Shown here in pieces: positions 1 to 11,248 of a DNA stretch of 64,000 bases. Every line of letters starts with the position of its first letter. Within the stretch, counting starts at the first letter, position 1. This DNA comes from Rapana venosa. Lineage: Eukaryota; Mollusca; Gastropoda; Neogastropoda; Muricidae. The translations under genes were made by a program, and so were the position numbers. Below the pieces are notes generated by a model. The model was not told the DNA's origin. It ran no database searches and worked only from the letters and a program-made list of their open reading frames with translations. Where the stretch lies: positions 15,907,973-15,971,972 of the forward strand of contig CM054158.1 of the NCBI GenBank assembly GCA_028751875.1, given 5' to 3'.

Positions 1-91
1 ACCTGAGTGCTTTGATTTGTTGCTTTACAAGATTCAGTGCTATATAAATTCATGCATTATTATTATTGTTATTATTATTATTATTATTATT
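1..91 (+). repeat. Dispersed 3'-tail repeat ending in (TTA)n
   Basis: The segment GCTTTGATTTGTTGCTTTAC followed by a short hairpin-prone stretch and (TTA)n recurs at 18649-18725 (minus), 27533-27600 and 63926-64000. Diverged versions end the LINE 3' ends at 39757 and 60838. It looks like a LINE/SINE 3' end with a simple-repeat tail. The window starts and ends inside copies of it. Confidence 0.6.
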
Positions 92-150
92 ATCTCACAA
101 TTAGAGAAATTCACATGGGTTACATGCCATATATAAACACAACAGCAATT
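92..150 (-). repeat. LINE 3'-end fragment (minus)
   Basis: Read on the minus strand, this matches the 3' ends at 3230-3376 and 7078-7240: a stretch ATGGCATGTAACCCATGTGA followed by AATTTCTCT and a 'gagataat' end. Only the last 60 bases are present. No coding part is attached. Confidence 0.4.
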
Positions 151-1299
151 TTTTTTATAAACCCATTAATCAGAGAAAAACATCACAATACAGTATCTGA
201 ACATCAGCAGGCACACACCACAAAGTAAAGCACCCACACATCAGTAATATATTCTATAACAACATTTGTTACCCATTAACTATAATCCCATTCAAATTTT
301 GGGAAAAGCTAGAAATTCTATGATATAACAAATATCTACAGATAGAAAATCAAAGCACATTAAGTAGAGGATCATTATCAAAGCCCAGTCCAATTCTGTC
401 ACAGGTACACAGATCACTTAACCCTTGCACTGCTGGATATAATTATTGTGCTCACAGGAATTGCACTTAAAACCAAGAATTTTTAGGCAGCTACCTTCGT
501 TCTGTTTTAGGGTTTTTACATGCTTATAACTAACACTAGATAGGTAAACCTATACATTTTTGGAAAGTAGAGACAATGATAGAATGTGATACAAAACAAA
601 AGTCATTCACTAGTACTAAGCAGGAGATATCCCACAATTGTATTGAAAAAACTCTGCAGGTAAGACTCACCCTCTACTTTCTCAAACTACACACCTTTCT
701 GGCGAGCGGGATGGAACAGATGAACACAAGGCAAAGACATGTGTTAATAAGGCATTAGAATTGAGATAAGACTCCACTTCTTCACTGGTGACTACACAAT
801 TCATCCAACATACTGATCCTTAGGTTGGTGTCAACAAATTCTATTCACTCCTAAGTCAACCACCAAACACTGGAAGTTAGACACTTTGAGGGACTACAAA
901 TGAAAAAGGAGCACTTTTCAAAGTTATATGATAGGCCTAGTTGATTGATTTAAACCTGACTTATGCAACACCATTATCCTAGCCCATCCCAGTTTACCAA
1001 GGAAAGCCATGATGGATACACATGGGGCACTGTTACAAGTTAAATAGCCTAGTTTGAACCACTAGCAAAACTATAGATATTTACTCACTAGCCTATCAGC
1101 TCATTTAAACAAAACTGGCCATTTCTCATTGGGTACACTTGTTTTGTTATAAACCAATAAAATGTTTGCAGTACTAAACAATAAAATAACAAAATGATAA
1201 AACAACCCTGCATATCTTACCATAAAATGCATTAGTCTCATGCCACATCTGGATGAGACATTTCAGGAAGAGATATAGGCCTTCAAGAATGTACATGTT
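151..1299. other. No gene recognised
   Basis: AT-rich sequence with stops in all frames. The short open frames at 576-758 and nearby show no domain or splice context. I see nothing supportable here. Confidence 0.5.
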
Positions 1300-1307
1300 G
1301 GCAGTGT

Positions 1308-1420
1308 GGTCCTAGGTCTGTCTGAGCTAGGCCTAGCCTAGGCCCAGCCTACTGTTTGAACAAAGCTAGCCTAGGCCTATAGCCTAGGCCTAGCATAGGC
1401 CTACCTCTAGGCTAGACCAG
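1308..1420. repeat. Cluster of TAGGCCTA/CCTAGG palindromes
   Basis: The 8-mer TAGGCCTA and its near forms (CTAGGCCTAG, CCTAGGCC) occur about eight times in 110 bases, on both strands by symmetry. Single copies also lie near 3007, 7712, 43322 and 46798. The stretch is otherwise unassigned. Confidence 0.6.
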
Positions 1421-1645
1421 TCCTAACACACCACCACTACCCCACCCACTTTCCTTTGAGTGCTATCAGTTACATCATCCTGGCTCAGTTACATCATCCT
1501 GGCTCATCAACAAATTGGCTTAGTTTCTATGGTAAACTAACTTCGCTAAAAGCAAGGGTGGGGTGGGGGGATGTTAACCCTGAGCTGAAAGTCTTTCTTT
1601 TCTCTTCCAGGAGTCAGTAAAGCACTGCACTTGTAGCCAAGTTGA

Positions 1646-1936
1646 ATGGGGATGGGATAGCCTGGTGGTCAGAGTGATGTTTTGTGATCTGCTGACCGGG
1701 TTCAATTCTCGTTCCAAAGGATTTTTCCTCTGGACCTAACATCAGTACCCACTCCACTCTCCCCAAAAGTCCTTTGGAGGTCCGTGTGCGAACACACGCA
1801 GAACATCTTGGGCACATGTTAAATATGTTCCTCTTTTTGGAAGAGTAGGCCATTGTGTGCCAGTGGGAATAGATGACAAAGTTTACCAAACTGCACACAC
1901 AAGGGGACTGGATAAAAAAAGCACATGAGTGCTTAT
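1646..1936 (+). mobile_element. SINE family A, copy 1
   Basis: This is the main SINE of the window. A tRNA-like head (A box GATAGCCTGGTGGTCAGAG, B box GGGTTCAATTC) is followed by a body with 'taacatcagt', then 'gcagaacatcttg', then 'taggccattgtgtgcc', and ends at 'gcacatgagtgctta'. The copy stops where the next one begins, so the two are head to tail. A small deletion removes the usual 'atgagactataaacc' stretch. Confidence 0.8.
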
Positions 1937-2263
1937 GGGGACAGGATTGCCTAGTGGTTAGAACATTGAGCTTGCAATCTGACGACCCAGGTTCGATTCC
2001 TGTTCAAGGGGATATTTTCCCCTGGAGTTAACATCAGTGCAGATTCTGCTCTCCCCAAAAGTCTTTCGGACGAGACTATAAACCGAGGCCCCGTGTGCGA
2101 ATGCATATAGAACATCTTGTGCACATGTTAAATCCTGTTCGCTTTTCGTAAGAGTAGGCCACTGTGTGCCCGTGGGAAAACAGATGACAGAATTTACAAA
2201 ACCACATACACATAAGTGCTTATTCCATTATCCTTGACATAAAAGATTAAAATAAAATAAAAA
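1937..2263 (+). mobile_element. SINE family A, copy 2 (near full length)
   Basis: The head has A box GATTGCCTAGTGGTTAGAAC and B box GGTTCGATTCC, both matching the RNA polymerase III promoter pattern. The body is complete, including 'gagactataaaccgaggccc', and the 3' end 'cttattccattatccttgac' runs into an A-rich AATAAAATAAAA tail. It is the best reference copy for the family in this window. Confidence 0.85.
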
Positions 2264-2341
2264 ATAAATAAAATTCCATTATCCTCGGAATAAAAGAATA
2301 CCCCCCAAAATGCAGTGTCCCTATTCCTGTCATTACCAAGC

Positions 2342-2710
2342 AGAGTGTTGTATTTATTTATTTATTTATTTACTTATTTATTCTTTTATATCAAAGATAA
2401 TGGAATAAGCACTCATGTGCTTTTTTACATCCAGTCCCCATGTGTATGCGGTTTTGTAAATTTTGTCATCTGTTCCCACCGCCACACAATGGCCTACTCT
2501 TTCGAAAAGCGGAACAGGATTTAACGTATGTGCAAGATGTTCTGCATGCGTTCGCATACAGGGCCTCAGTTTACAGTCTCATCGGAAGGACTTTGACATT
2601 CAGTTCCATTTTTTTGTCAAACTGGGAAGAAAGGGCAATGCTGGGAATTGAACCCACAACCTCACAGTTGACTTGTTGGCAGGCAAACCTCTTAACCATC
2701 CTGCCTCCCT
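2342..2710 (-). mobile_element. SINE family A body with a different tRNA-like head
   Basis: The 3' part (2380-2600) is normal family A in reverse. The 5' part, at the high-coordinate end, differs: on the minus strand it reads GGATGGTTAAGAGGTTTGCC, then GTGGGTTCAATTCCCAGC. This also has A-box and B-box form but is not the usual 'gtagcctagtggttagaac' head. The join lies near 2600. It may be a chimaeric subfamily or an insertion of a second tRNA-derived SINE. Confidence 0.65.
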
Positions 2711-3229
2711 CCTTGTAGACAAGTTAAACACAGTGGAGCCTCTTCCTGCCATTATTATTTTGCATGACCCCCCCCCCCCCCCCCCCCCCCCCAATAAAAC
2801 TAACCTCATACAATAATAGAAAAGTTATGTTCTGTTTATTTGCATATCAGGTGATAATGTACTTAATGAAGTTTGCTGACTATTTTTTCTTTAGCATTAC
2901 TTGTTTTGTAAGCAATAAAACTAAATGACATTTTTAACACTTAAAGTTTATCATATCATGGCATGGTCTCAATAGCCACACCCCACACTGTACCAAAATA
3001 ACACCTAGGCCTAGAGGGCAACTCTATTGTAGGCCTATTCCCAAACTGAAGGCTGCCTAGAAGGCTGATGTCATTTGTGAATGTTTCTAAAGTGTGTGTG
3101 TGTGTGTGGATGCCTGAGCATACTGGTGGGCATTGTCATTTTACTTGGGTGAGATTATAACTGGTTGATATATTCCTGAATTCTGGGTGAGTTTTTTTGT
3201 TTTTTGTTTTGTTTTACTTAAGCTTATTG
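2711..3229. other. No gene recognised; poly-C tract
   Basis: A run of about 25 C lies at 2768-2792 and a short (GT)n at 3093-3109. No coding signal is visible. Confidence 0.5.
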
Positions 3230-3376
3230 TGATGATTGCATTCTACTGTGTGTTGCAGCATTTATTTGTTTTTCCTGATGTTATGTTTACATGTTTACTG
3301 TTTTTATGTATGGCTTGTAACCAGCTTGAATTTCTCTGTCTCTGAGATAATAAAGTGTTTGCATTGAATTGAATTG
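3230..3376 (+). repeat. LINE 3' end with (GAATT)n tail
   Basis: The stretch TATGGCTTGTAACCAGCTTG, then 'tctctgagataataaagtg', then ATTGAATTGAATTGAA is a LINE-like 3' end with an iterated tail. The same end appears in reverse at 7078-7240. No coding region is attached. Confidence 0.5.
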
Positions 3377-3765
3377 AAATCAGGGGCAAAGTAACCTAAG
3401 GCTACAAACCATTTGAGTTTCCCTGCTAATGTATCTGTTCTATTCTTTCTGTGACATTTGAAATCTGAACAATGATTACCAGTGCAGCAGGAGTGTTGAT
3501 TTTTGTGACAGGAAATAAGCCTTTTAAAATATTTCTAAATTTTAAATACAAGCAATTTCGGAGAAAATCTTTGTGTTCAATTTTTCAATTTCATTTTTTA
3601 ATCGTTATTTATTTATTTGTTACATAGGTTTACACAAAGTATTATTCAGAAGGGTTTAGTTTGTACTGATTATATAACCAAGCCCCAACAAAGCTATCCA
3701 TTTAGGGATTGTGCTAATAACCAACCACTGCCATGACTCTTCTGAAAGAGATTGATTGTATTATA

Positions 3766-4116
3766 GTGGGTAGCCTGGTGGTTAGAGTGATGCCAATTGT
3801 GCTTTTGATCTGTTGAACGTGTTGGAATCTCGTTCAAGAGGATTTTTTCCTCTGGAGTTAACATCAGTGCCGACTCCAATACCCCCCCAAAATCCTTCAG
3901 ATGAGACTATAATTTATAAACCAAGATCCCGGGTGTAAATGCACGAACATTTTTTCGTACAGGTTAAAACCCTTCAGCTTTTTGGAAGAATAGGCCATTG
4001 TGTGCCTGTGGGAATGGATAACAAAATTTACAAAACCGCATACACACAGGGACTCAATGTAAAAAATCACATGAGTGCTTATTCCATTATCCTTGACATA
4101 AAAGAATAAATAAATA
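3766..4116 (+). mobile_element. SINE family A, copy 4
   Basis: Head GGGTAGCCTGGTGGTTAGAG, damaged B box, complete body and the 3' end 'cttattccattatccttgac' plus an A-rich tail. It has several indels, for example a doubled 'ataatttataaacc' in the core. Confidence 0.8.
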
Positions 4117-5534
4117 CTCCCAGCAAAGCCGTCATACTTTGGAACAGCAAAATCAACCAGTAATCACTTATTAAAAATTATTTGTTTGCCCCTCCTGTTC
4201 AACAATGACCTCCAAAACAGCAGATGAGGCAGCTGCTGTTTCAGAAATTGGGCAGAAATTTGATTATAGTGGAGATGCCTTGCCCACAGTACATCCCCAC
4301 TCTCATGCCAAGTGGGCATAAGGACAGTCAGAATTGGAAATGTTCTCTGAAGGCCACTGGCCCCCAGGGCTGCAGCACATAATTATAAAGGACTGTGCAA
4401 GCCATGCCTCCTCGTCATAGTCCATCAGAAGGACTAAGCTGTAAAGTGGAATTACATGAGTGGGAAAGCCACTGATTATACAGTGTCTCACTTCAATTGT
4501 TGCCCCCCAACATTATTTAGAAAGTAACACAGTCTACATTTTCAACTTGTTCAGCCTGGCCATTGTTTTAGCTTGAGAGTATGCAGATTACACTGTCACA
4601 TTAGGGGTGTGTTGGATTGATGCCCTTGAATGGCGAATTTTAAGTGTCACAAAGTGTCTTTTATCCACCCCCCAAAACAAAACAAAAAATATTATTAAAT
4701 TTTTTTTAATTTTAAATTTAAAAAAATTTTAAATCTTAAAAAAATTATTTTATATCAAGGATAATAGAATAAGCACTTATGTGCTTTTTCCATTACAAAC
4801 AAACATGTGTGGACTAGTTACTATATGTGGTAATTTTCGTGGATATGTTTGTTAGACTTACTTTGAGAATAATTATTCTCATAGAAGTTGGGATCTTGGT
4901 TAAGTGAGAGTATACTTTGAAGCTTTATTTTATTGTGGCAAACTCTGATTAGTGTTTCAGTTTTTGCTGGCTAACAGATGTGGGTATTCTTAGTAAAACG
5001 ACTCCACATGACTACACTACACTACACATACACTACACTACACTACACTACACCATTCAACTTTCAGAGAAGACTGGGACAGTTATGGCTAGCAGTATAG
5101 ATAACAAGGTTATACCTAGCATGCAATATTTGCTCCTTACATATATTGGTTTTGGTTTTATCTCATTTTATCTGTGGTTTTCCCACAATGCAGAGCCCAT
5201 CCTGGGTTGACCCTTATGGTTGGCCAGGACTTGATACAAGGAATTACAGTAGAGTTGGTTTTATACCCTGTTTTAATCTGTACATATTTGCATGTTTTAA
5301 TCTGAGATTTAAAAGTTGGAGGTGACAGCCCTGATATGACCTCTGTGGTCAGCAGGGCTATAAACAACAGGATTGGACTGGATAGATGCTGTGCAGTGGA
5401 GTGTAGTATAATGTAGTGCAGTGGAGTGTAGTATAATGTAGTGCAGTGTAGTGCAGTGTTGTGCTGTGTAGTAGTGTAGTACAATGACATCTAGTGCAGT
5501 GTGGTGTCATGTCATGGCAACCTTCAGTCTTGGA
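4117..5534. other. No gene; SINE scrap and CACTA-like simple repeats
   Basis: A minus-strand family A 3' end lies at 4743-4792. A (CACTA)n run at about 5012-5053 and a (GTAGTGCA)n-like run at about 5395-5475 give spurious open frames. Nothing else is recognised. Confidence 0.5.
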
Positions 5535-7070
5535 TGACTATGGAGTTGTGCTCTAAGTATTCACTCTGTTACAACATCGGCTATGGCTGGCCAACCCCAC
5601 ACTGGAATGACAGTCCTTATAGCAGAGGCCACAAATGAAGCCTGACACTGGTCTGTCTCCCTGGGCTGTAGCCTATTAGCCTATCTTCTCATTCTCTCTG
5701 CCTCGTCTTGGAGGGACCTTTTCTGCACAGTCTGTCTCCAGGCTGACTGTTTAAGGCCTGTTCCTTTCCAGTTGTTCTGGTCAATGTTCAAGGCACATGT
5801 CTTTGAATTGCAGCTGTGGTCTGCATGTGGGACGTTTTCCCTGCACAAGTTCTCCATAGAGGAGGTCTTTAGGGATCCGTTCATCATCCATGCACACAAC
5901 ATGGCCAAGCCAGCACATACGACTTTGTTTCAGCAGCGTGTACATGCTGGTGCATCCAGCTCTTTCCAGGACAGTGTTGTTTAGGACCTTGTCCTGTCAG
6001 GAGATGTTCAGGATGCGTTGAAGGCAATGCATGTGAAAGGCATTGAGCTTTTATTCTTGTGGGGCACGCAAAGTCCAGGACTCACTGCCAAACAGGAAGG
6101 TGCTTGTGACGCAGGCTCTGTAGATCTGGATCTTTGTGTGCTTGGTCAGCTTGCTGTTGTTCCATGGTTTCTTTGTCAGTCTGGTCATGGCGGTAGCTGC
6201 TTTGCCAATGCACTTGCTGAGCTCTGCATCACGTAAGAGGGTACCTGAGATAGTTGAGCCCAGTTACACAAAGTCATGGATGACATCCAGTTCATGGTCA
6301 TTAATACTTATTGCTGGGGGAGAGTCGACATCCTGTCCCATGACTTGCATTTATTTTTCAAGCTAATGGTAATCTCAAAGTCTTGGCAGGCACTGCTCGT
6401 CTGCTGTCAAAGCAAGTCGTGAGCTTCTGAAGGTCCTCAGCTGAGTGGATGGTTACTGCTGCACCGTCTGCAAAGAGGAAGTCAAACAGGCACCTCAACT
6501 AGACATTAGTCTTGGCAGAGGTCTGGAAAGGCTGAAGAGCTTTCCATCTGACCTGGTTTGGAGGCAGATACCTTCGGCTGCAGGACCAAATGCATGTTTC
6601 GGCATCACAGCAAAGAAGATTCCAAACATGGTGGGAACCAGGACACAACCCTGTTTAGTGTTTCACTCCACTCTGTATGTTGCAGGCAGCTGATATTAAG
6701 CCGTCAAAGATGACAGTACCTTTCATGTCTTTATGGAAGGAGCTGATGATGCTGAAAAGTTTGGAAGGACAACTGATCTTAGAATATTGAACAGGTCATC
6801 CTTAATGACCAGATCAAAAGCTTTTGTGAGGTCTGTGAAGGCAACGAAGAGTGACTGCTTTTGCTCCTTACATTTCTCCTGAAGTTGTTTGAGGGAGAAG
6901 ACCATGTCTATAGTGGATTAGGGTAGACTTGCTCTGCAAGAACTTGGAGCCTCTGTAGTACTACTCATGCAAAGACTTTCCCCAGGATGCTGAGGAGGGA
7001 TATGCCACGATAATTATTGCAATTGCTTTTGTCATCTTTGTTTTTGTATAGTGTTATGATGTTAGCACCC
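5535..7070 (-). pseudogene. Decayed LINE ORF2 (reverse transcriptase to C-terminal finger)
   Basis: The minus strand shows, in order, pieces of a non-LTR retrotransposon ORF2. RT motif 1 lies near 7060-6960 (CNNYRGISLLSILGKVF). RT motif 2/A lies near 6900-6780 (FSLKQLQEKCKEQ, then FVAFTDLTKAFD-like, here VAFTDLTKAFD). A post-RT region lies near 5930-5750. A C-terminal finger lies near 5640-5540 (FICGLCYKDCHSSVGLASH), followed by a stop. Frameshifts and stops separate the pieces and the 5' end is truncated near 7070, so it cannot be active. The family is a Jockey/CR1-like LINE, with clade not resolved. Confidence 0.75.
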
Positions 7071-7077
7071 CTCAATT

Positions 7078-7240
7078 CAATCCAATACAATTATAAATCT
7101 GTATTATCTCAGAGACAGAGAAATTCGGGTGGGTCACAAGCCATACATAAAATCAGTAAACCTGTAAACAGGATATCACACCCACACCATCGATAAACAA
7201 ATCCGCAATACATCAGCCAGTCATAAACTCACCCAAGTAA
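7078..7240 (-). repeat. LINE 3' end (minus), abutting the LINE above
   Basis: On the minus strand this reads ATGTATGGCTTGTGACCCAC, then 'tctctgagataat', then 'attggattgaattgag'. It is the same 3' end as 3230-3376. It sits exactly at the truncated 5' edge of the neighbouring LINE, which suggests nested insertion. Confidence 0.5.
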
Positions 7241-7298
7241 AATCACTAACACTCATGTGTGCACCAGTAATGAGTAAACCCATGCATCGGCTCGCGCG

Positions 7299-7330
<32 letters not shown>

Positions 7331-7599
7331 GGAAACATTCGCACACATGCATGCATGTTTATGACATAAGCCAAAATTGTTATAACATGTTGACATACTA
7401 CAAATAATGAAATATGAATTAAATCAATACTCTGTTCTATTAAAATATTAAACAGTCTTAGTCTAAAATAACAACATGTGTACCCTTTTTTTGGGGGGAG
7501 GGGGGGGGGCATAAATCAAATTGGTATAATAATATCACTGAAAATCATATTCTATTCTATTAAAAATATTTAACACAGTTTTAAGCTAATAAAAGGTAC
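7241..7599. other. No gene; (CG)n(CA)n microsatellite
   Basis: The composite repeat GCGCGCGCGCACACACAC spans about 7292-7330. The rest is AT-rich and unassigned. Confidence 0.5.
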
Positions 7600-7619
7600 C
7601 CTTTCCTACGCTTCAAAAT

Positions 7620-7840
7620 GTCCCATACCTTTTCTACCCGAGCTCTGTTTTACGTACAGTTTTGGTAAAAAGTTATTCAAATGACGCCTTGCATGGGAGA
7701 TAATCCGTAGGCCTATTTTCGTTGTTTACTTCCGTTTTGTTGACACTCCTGCTCGCTGACAGTACATAGGTAGCCGTGTGTCACTGTTCGTCTTGAACCC
7801 TGCAAAAGCACTCACCGTGTTGATATTCAGGTACTTAAAA
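7620..7840 (+). promoter_or_regulatory. Candidate promoter and 5' leader of the plus PARP-like gene
   Basis: This is a locally CpG-richer stretch directly before the proposed start codon. It contains TTACTTCCGTTTTG (an ETS-type core at about 7729) and ends in the leader 'cactcaccgtgttgatattc'. No TATA box is evident. An alternative donor (ATTCAG|GTACTT at about 7830) would make the leader a separate untranslated exon. The transcription start cannot be fixed without RNA data. Confidence 0.3.
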
Positions 7841-7856
7841 ATGTTTTCATTGCTAC
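7841..7856 (+). CDS. Plus PARP-like gene, exon 1 (start codon)
   Basis: ATG TTT TCA TTG CTA C followed by the donor GTAAGT. It ends with one nucleotide of a codon, and exon 2 supplies the other two, so the phase fits. The minus paralogue has the same layout (its exon 1 ends ...SFL+g). The aligned ends SLL and SFL support this otherwise very short exon. There is no other evidence, so it remains a prediction. Confidence 0.4.
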
Positions 7857-8199
7857 GTAAGTTATTTTAGCTGCTCGTGGTATAGCCTAGTTGTTTCAAG
7901 GAGAAAAATGTTTGCAGGCTGCAATATCAGTAATTATAATTATATGTTGCAAAGCAAATGACATTGAAACATCCGTGCTTCCACTTCCAACCTGTTCTCA
8001 ATCACATGCTCGTAAGAACTGCGAGTGTCTAGACTTCAAAGTGTTGACAGTAAAAAGTATATAATTGAAGAGCGACAAAATCAGGCAGATCTGTTAGTGT
8101 TACTACTCAGAGGTGTTCAAGTTAGAATGTGCCTCTGATTGAAGCAGTGTCACTGTTGACTCATTGAGTGATTGACTGGTGTTGACCTTTGTTTGGTGT

Positions 8200-8575
8200 G
8201 TAGTGCGAAGTATAGTGCAATATAGACTTGTTGTGTGTAGTATAGTGCAGTATACTGTGTAGTTTAGAGTAGTGTAGTGTAGCACACTTGTAGTGTGGTG
8301 TTCACCAAGTTGTATTTGTGGTGTAGTGCGGTGAGGTAAGGTGCAGTGTATTATTACTATTAATTAGTAAAAAATACAATGTAATGCAATGTAGTGTGTG
8401 GGATAGTGTAGTGTACCTACTGTAGTGTACCTAGTGTAGTGTAGTGTAAAATGTAATGTGGTGATGTGTGCCTAGTATAGTGTAGTGTAGTGTAGTGATG
8501 TGTGCCTAGTGTAGTGTACTGTGTAGGGTAGTGTAGTGTAGGATAGCCTAGGGTAGGGTACTGCTGTGCATAAAA
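8200..8575 (+). repeat. Degenerate (TAGTG)n simple repeat
   Basis: TAGTGTAGTGTAG-like pentamer/decamer runs with CCTAG interruptions lie in intron 1. The same stretch appears again at about 10020-10385 in the duplicated contig end. Confidence 0.6.
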
Positions 8576-8930
8576 CACTTATCTTTACTTCAGATTCAGT
8601 TTTCCTGGGGAGAGTGTCTCATGACAAGAACAGTGCCACCCTTTAAAACCAAATTTCTGCCTAGTGTGACAAGTGTCTTCATGTGTATAATTTTATCCTA
8701 TGGAAGTAGCTTACAAGTATATTTTTTCTGTAGAGTTAAGTTATGGATGAAATTAAGATGTGGTTATATAGCATTCACCTATTTCATGTAGCTTTGAAAC
8801 AAGGAACCACCTAAGTTAGCGTGTAGGGAACTTTGGTAATTTTAATTGTATCCACGAAACTTTGATAAGCTCCTTGAAAACTCCTTAAAAAAAATTGTAA
8901 GTTGAAAAACGGGCATAAACACTATGAAAG

Positions 8931-9137
8931 TTTGGATGAGACTATAAACCGAGGCCTCGTGTGCGAACGCACGCAGAACATCTTGTGCACACGTTAAATC
9001 CTGTTCCGCTTTTCATAAGAGTAGGCCATTGTGTGCCGGTGGGAACAGATGATAGGATTTACAAAACCGCATACACACAGTGACTGGATGTAAAAAGCAC
9101 ATGAGTGCTTATTCCATTATCCTCGATATAAAAGAAT
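8931..9137 (+). mobile_element. SINE family A, copy 5 (5'-truncated)
   Basis: It starts at GGATGAGACTATAAACCGAG and runs to 'cttattccattatcctcgat', so the tRNA head is missing. A second version at 10765-10975 is the same insertion seen again in the overlapping contig, not a separate copy. Confidence 0.8.
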
Positions 9138-9404
9138 ACTTTAAAAAAAAATTTTTTTTTTAAATGAAACATTTTAGCTTATGTTTGTTTTGCAGCTGAA
9201 ATTCCTTTTTTGAAAGTTGGTCATAGAAATTGAGAAAAAGCATTGAATGTTAAGGCTGAAAAATTGGCCGGTTTAGAACTAATCAATTTATCATTTGGTG
9301 GTTAAGATAGATATCCTGTTAATGTTATGATCAGTGCTTTGTAAGTAGTTTTGATATTGTTAAACAAGAAACAAATGAGAATGTCAATGGCATTACAACT
9401 GCTG

Positions 9405-9904
9405 NNNNNNNNNNNNNNNNNNNNNNNNNNNNNNNNNNNNNNNNNNNNNNNNNNNNNNNNNNNNNNNNNNNNNNNNNNNNNNNNNNNNNNNNNNNNNNNN
9501 NNNNNNNNNNNNNNNNNNNNNNNNNNNNNNNNNNNNNNNNNNNNNNNNNNNNNNNNNNNNNNNNNNNNNNNNNNNNNNNNNNNNNNNNNNNNNNNNNNNN
9601 NNNNNNNNNNNNNNNNNNNNNNNNNNNNNNNNNNNNNNNNNNNNNNNNNNNNNNNNNNNNNNNNNNNNNNNNNNNNNNNNNNNNNNNNNNNNNNNNNNNN
9701 NNNNNNNNNNNNNNNNNNNNNNNNNNNNNNNNNNNNNNNNNNNNNNNNNNNNNNNNNNNNNNNNNNNNNNNNNNNNNNNNNNNNNNNNNNNNNNNNNNNN
9801 NNNNNNNNNNNNNNNNNNNNNNNNNNNNNNNNNNNNNNNNNNNNNNNNNNNNNNNNNNNNNNNNNNNNNNNNNNNNNNNNNNNNNNNNNNNNNNNNNNNN
9901 NNNN
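9405..9904. other. Assembly gap, exactly 500 N
   Basis: A round 500-base run of N is a placeholder of unknown true size. Because the flanking sequences overlap by about 1.3 kb, the real gap is probably negative. Open frames drawn across it are meaningless. Confidence 0.95.
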
Positions 9905-11240
9905 GACAAGGTGCACTCGTTAGCTACATGTGTTAGAATTTGCCTCTGATTGAAGCAGTGTCACTGTTGACCTCCTTGAGTGATTGACTGGTGTTGACCC
10001 TTGATTTGGTGTGTATTGCGAAGTATAGTGGCAAATATACGACTTGTTGTTGTAGTATATGTGCATTATAACTGTGTAAGTTTTAGAGTAGTGTAGTGTA
10101 CACACTGTATGTGGTAGTACACCAAGTTGTAATTTTGTGAGTGTAGGGCGGTGAGGTAAGGTGGCAGATAGTATTATTACTAATCATAGTAAAAATTTAC
10201 AATGTAATGCAAGTAGTGTGTGGGATAGTGTAGTGTATGTACCTACTGTATTGTACCTAGTGTATTGTAGTGTAAAATGTAATGTGTGATGTGTGCCTAG
10301 TATAGTGTAGTGTAGTGTAGAGATGTTGTCCAATTTAGTGTACTGTGTAGGAGTATGTAGTGTAGGATAGCCTAGGGTAGGGTACTGCGTGCAATAAAAA
10401 CACTTATCTTTACTTCAGATTCAGTTTTTTCCTGGAGAAGTGGTCTCATGACAGAACAGAGCCACCCTATAAAAAACAAATTTCTGCCTAGTGTGACAGT
10501 GTCTCATGGTATAATTTTATATCCATAAGTAGCTACAAGTATAATTTTTTCTGTAGAGTTAAGTTATGTATGAAATAAATATGTTGTAAGTAGCATTCCC
10601 ACCCTATTTCATGTATCTTTGAAACTATGAACCACCTAAGTTTAGCGTGTAGGAACTTTTGGTAAATTTTTTAAATTGTATCCACGAAACTTGAATAAGC
10701 TCCTGAAAATCCTAAAAAAAAAAAATTGTAAGTTGAAAAACGGGCATAAACACTATGAAAGTTTTGGAAGACACTAAACCATGCACGTAGTGCGAACGCA
10801 ACGCATGAACATCGTTGTGCACAACGTTAAACCATTTCCGCTTTTTCATAAGAGTAGGCCATTGTGTGCCGGTGGGAACAGATGACAGGAATTCCAAAAC
10901 CGCAAACACACAGTGACTGGATGTAAAAAGCACATTATGCTTATTCCATTATCCGCGATATAAAAAATACTTTTTAAAAAAAAAAAATTTTTTTTTAACA
11001 TGAAACATTTTAGCTTATGTTTGTTTTGCAGCTGAAATTCCTTTTTTGAAAGTTGGTCATAGAAATTGAGAAAAAGCATTGAATGTTAAGGCTGAAAAAT
11101 TGGCCGGTTTAGAACTAATCAATTTATCATTTGGTGGTTAAGATAGATATCCTGTTAATGTTATGATCAGTGCTTTGTAAGTAGTTTTGATATTGTTAAA
11201 CAAGAAACAAATGAGAATGTCAATGGCATTACAACTGCTG
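9905..11240 (+). other. Right side of the overlap; error-rich contig end
   Basis: This is a second copy of 8109-9404 with many one- and two-base indels up to about 10980. After that the two copies agree base for base to 11240. The decline in quality towards the contig end is typical of low read depth. The right copy continues into exon 2, so it is the one linked to the gene. Confidence 0.85.
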
Positions 11241-11248
11241 TCTTCCAG

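Larger units (their letters stand above)
8109..9404 (+). other. Left side of an unmerged assembly overlap
   Basis: This stretch is repeated at about 9925-11240. Both copies hold the same (TAGTG)n run, the same truncated SINE and the same 3' edge, ending ...CATTACAACTGCTG. The left contig breaks off exactly there, 8 bases before the splice acceptor of exon 2. Confidence 0.85.

Noticed and set aside
1960..2010. Genuine tRNA gene at a SINE head
   Set aside because: Promoter boxes are there but stems are not paired and the SINE body follows; it is a tRNA-derived SINE head.
5681..6693. Plus-strand open frames of 60-80 codons
   Set aside because: They are shadows of the minus-strand LINE ORF2 in this interval.
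9302..9923. Long open frames across the N run
   Set aside because: They consist almost entirely of unknown bases; the gap is a placeholder.
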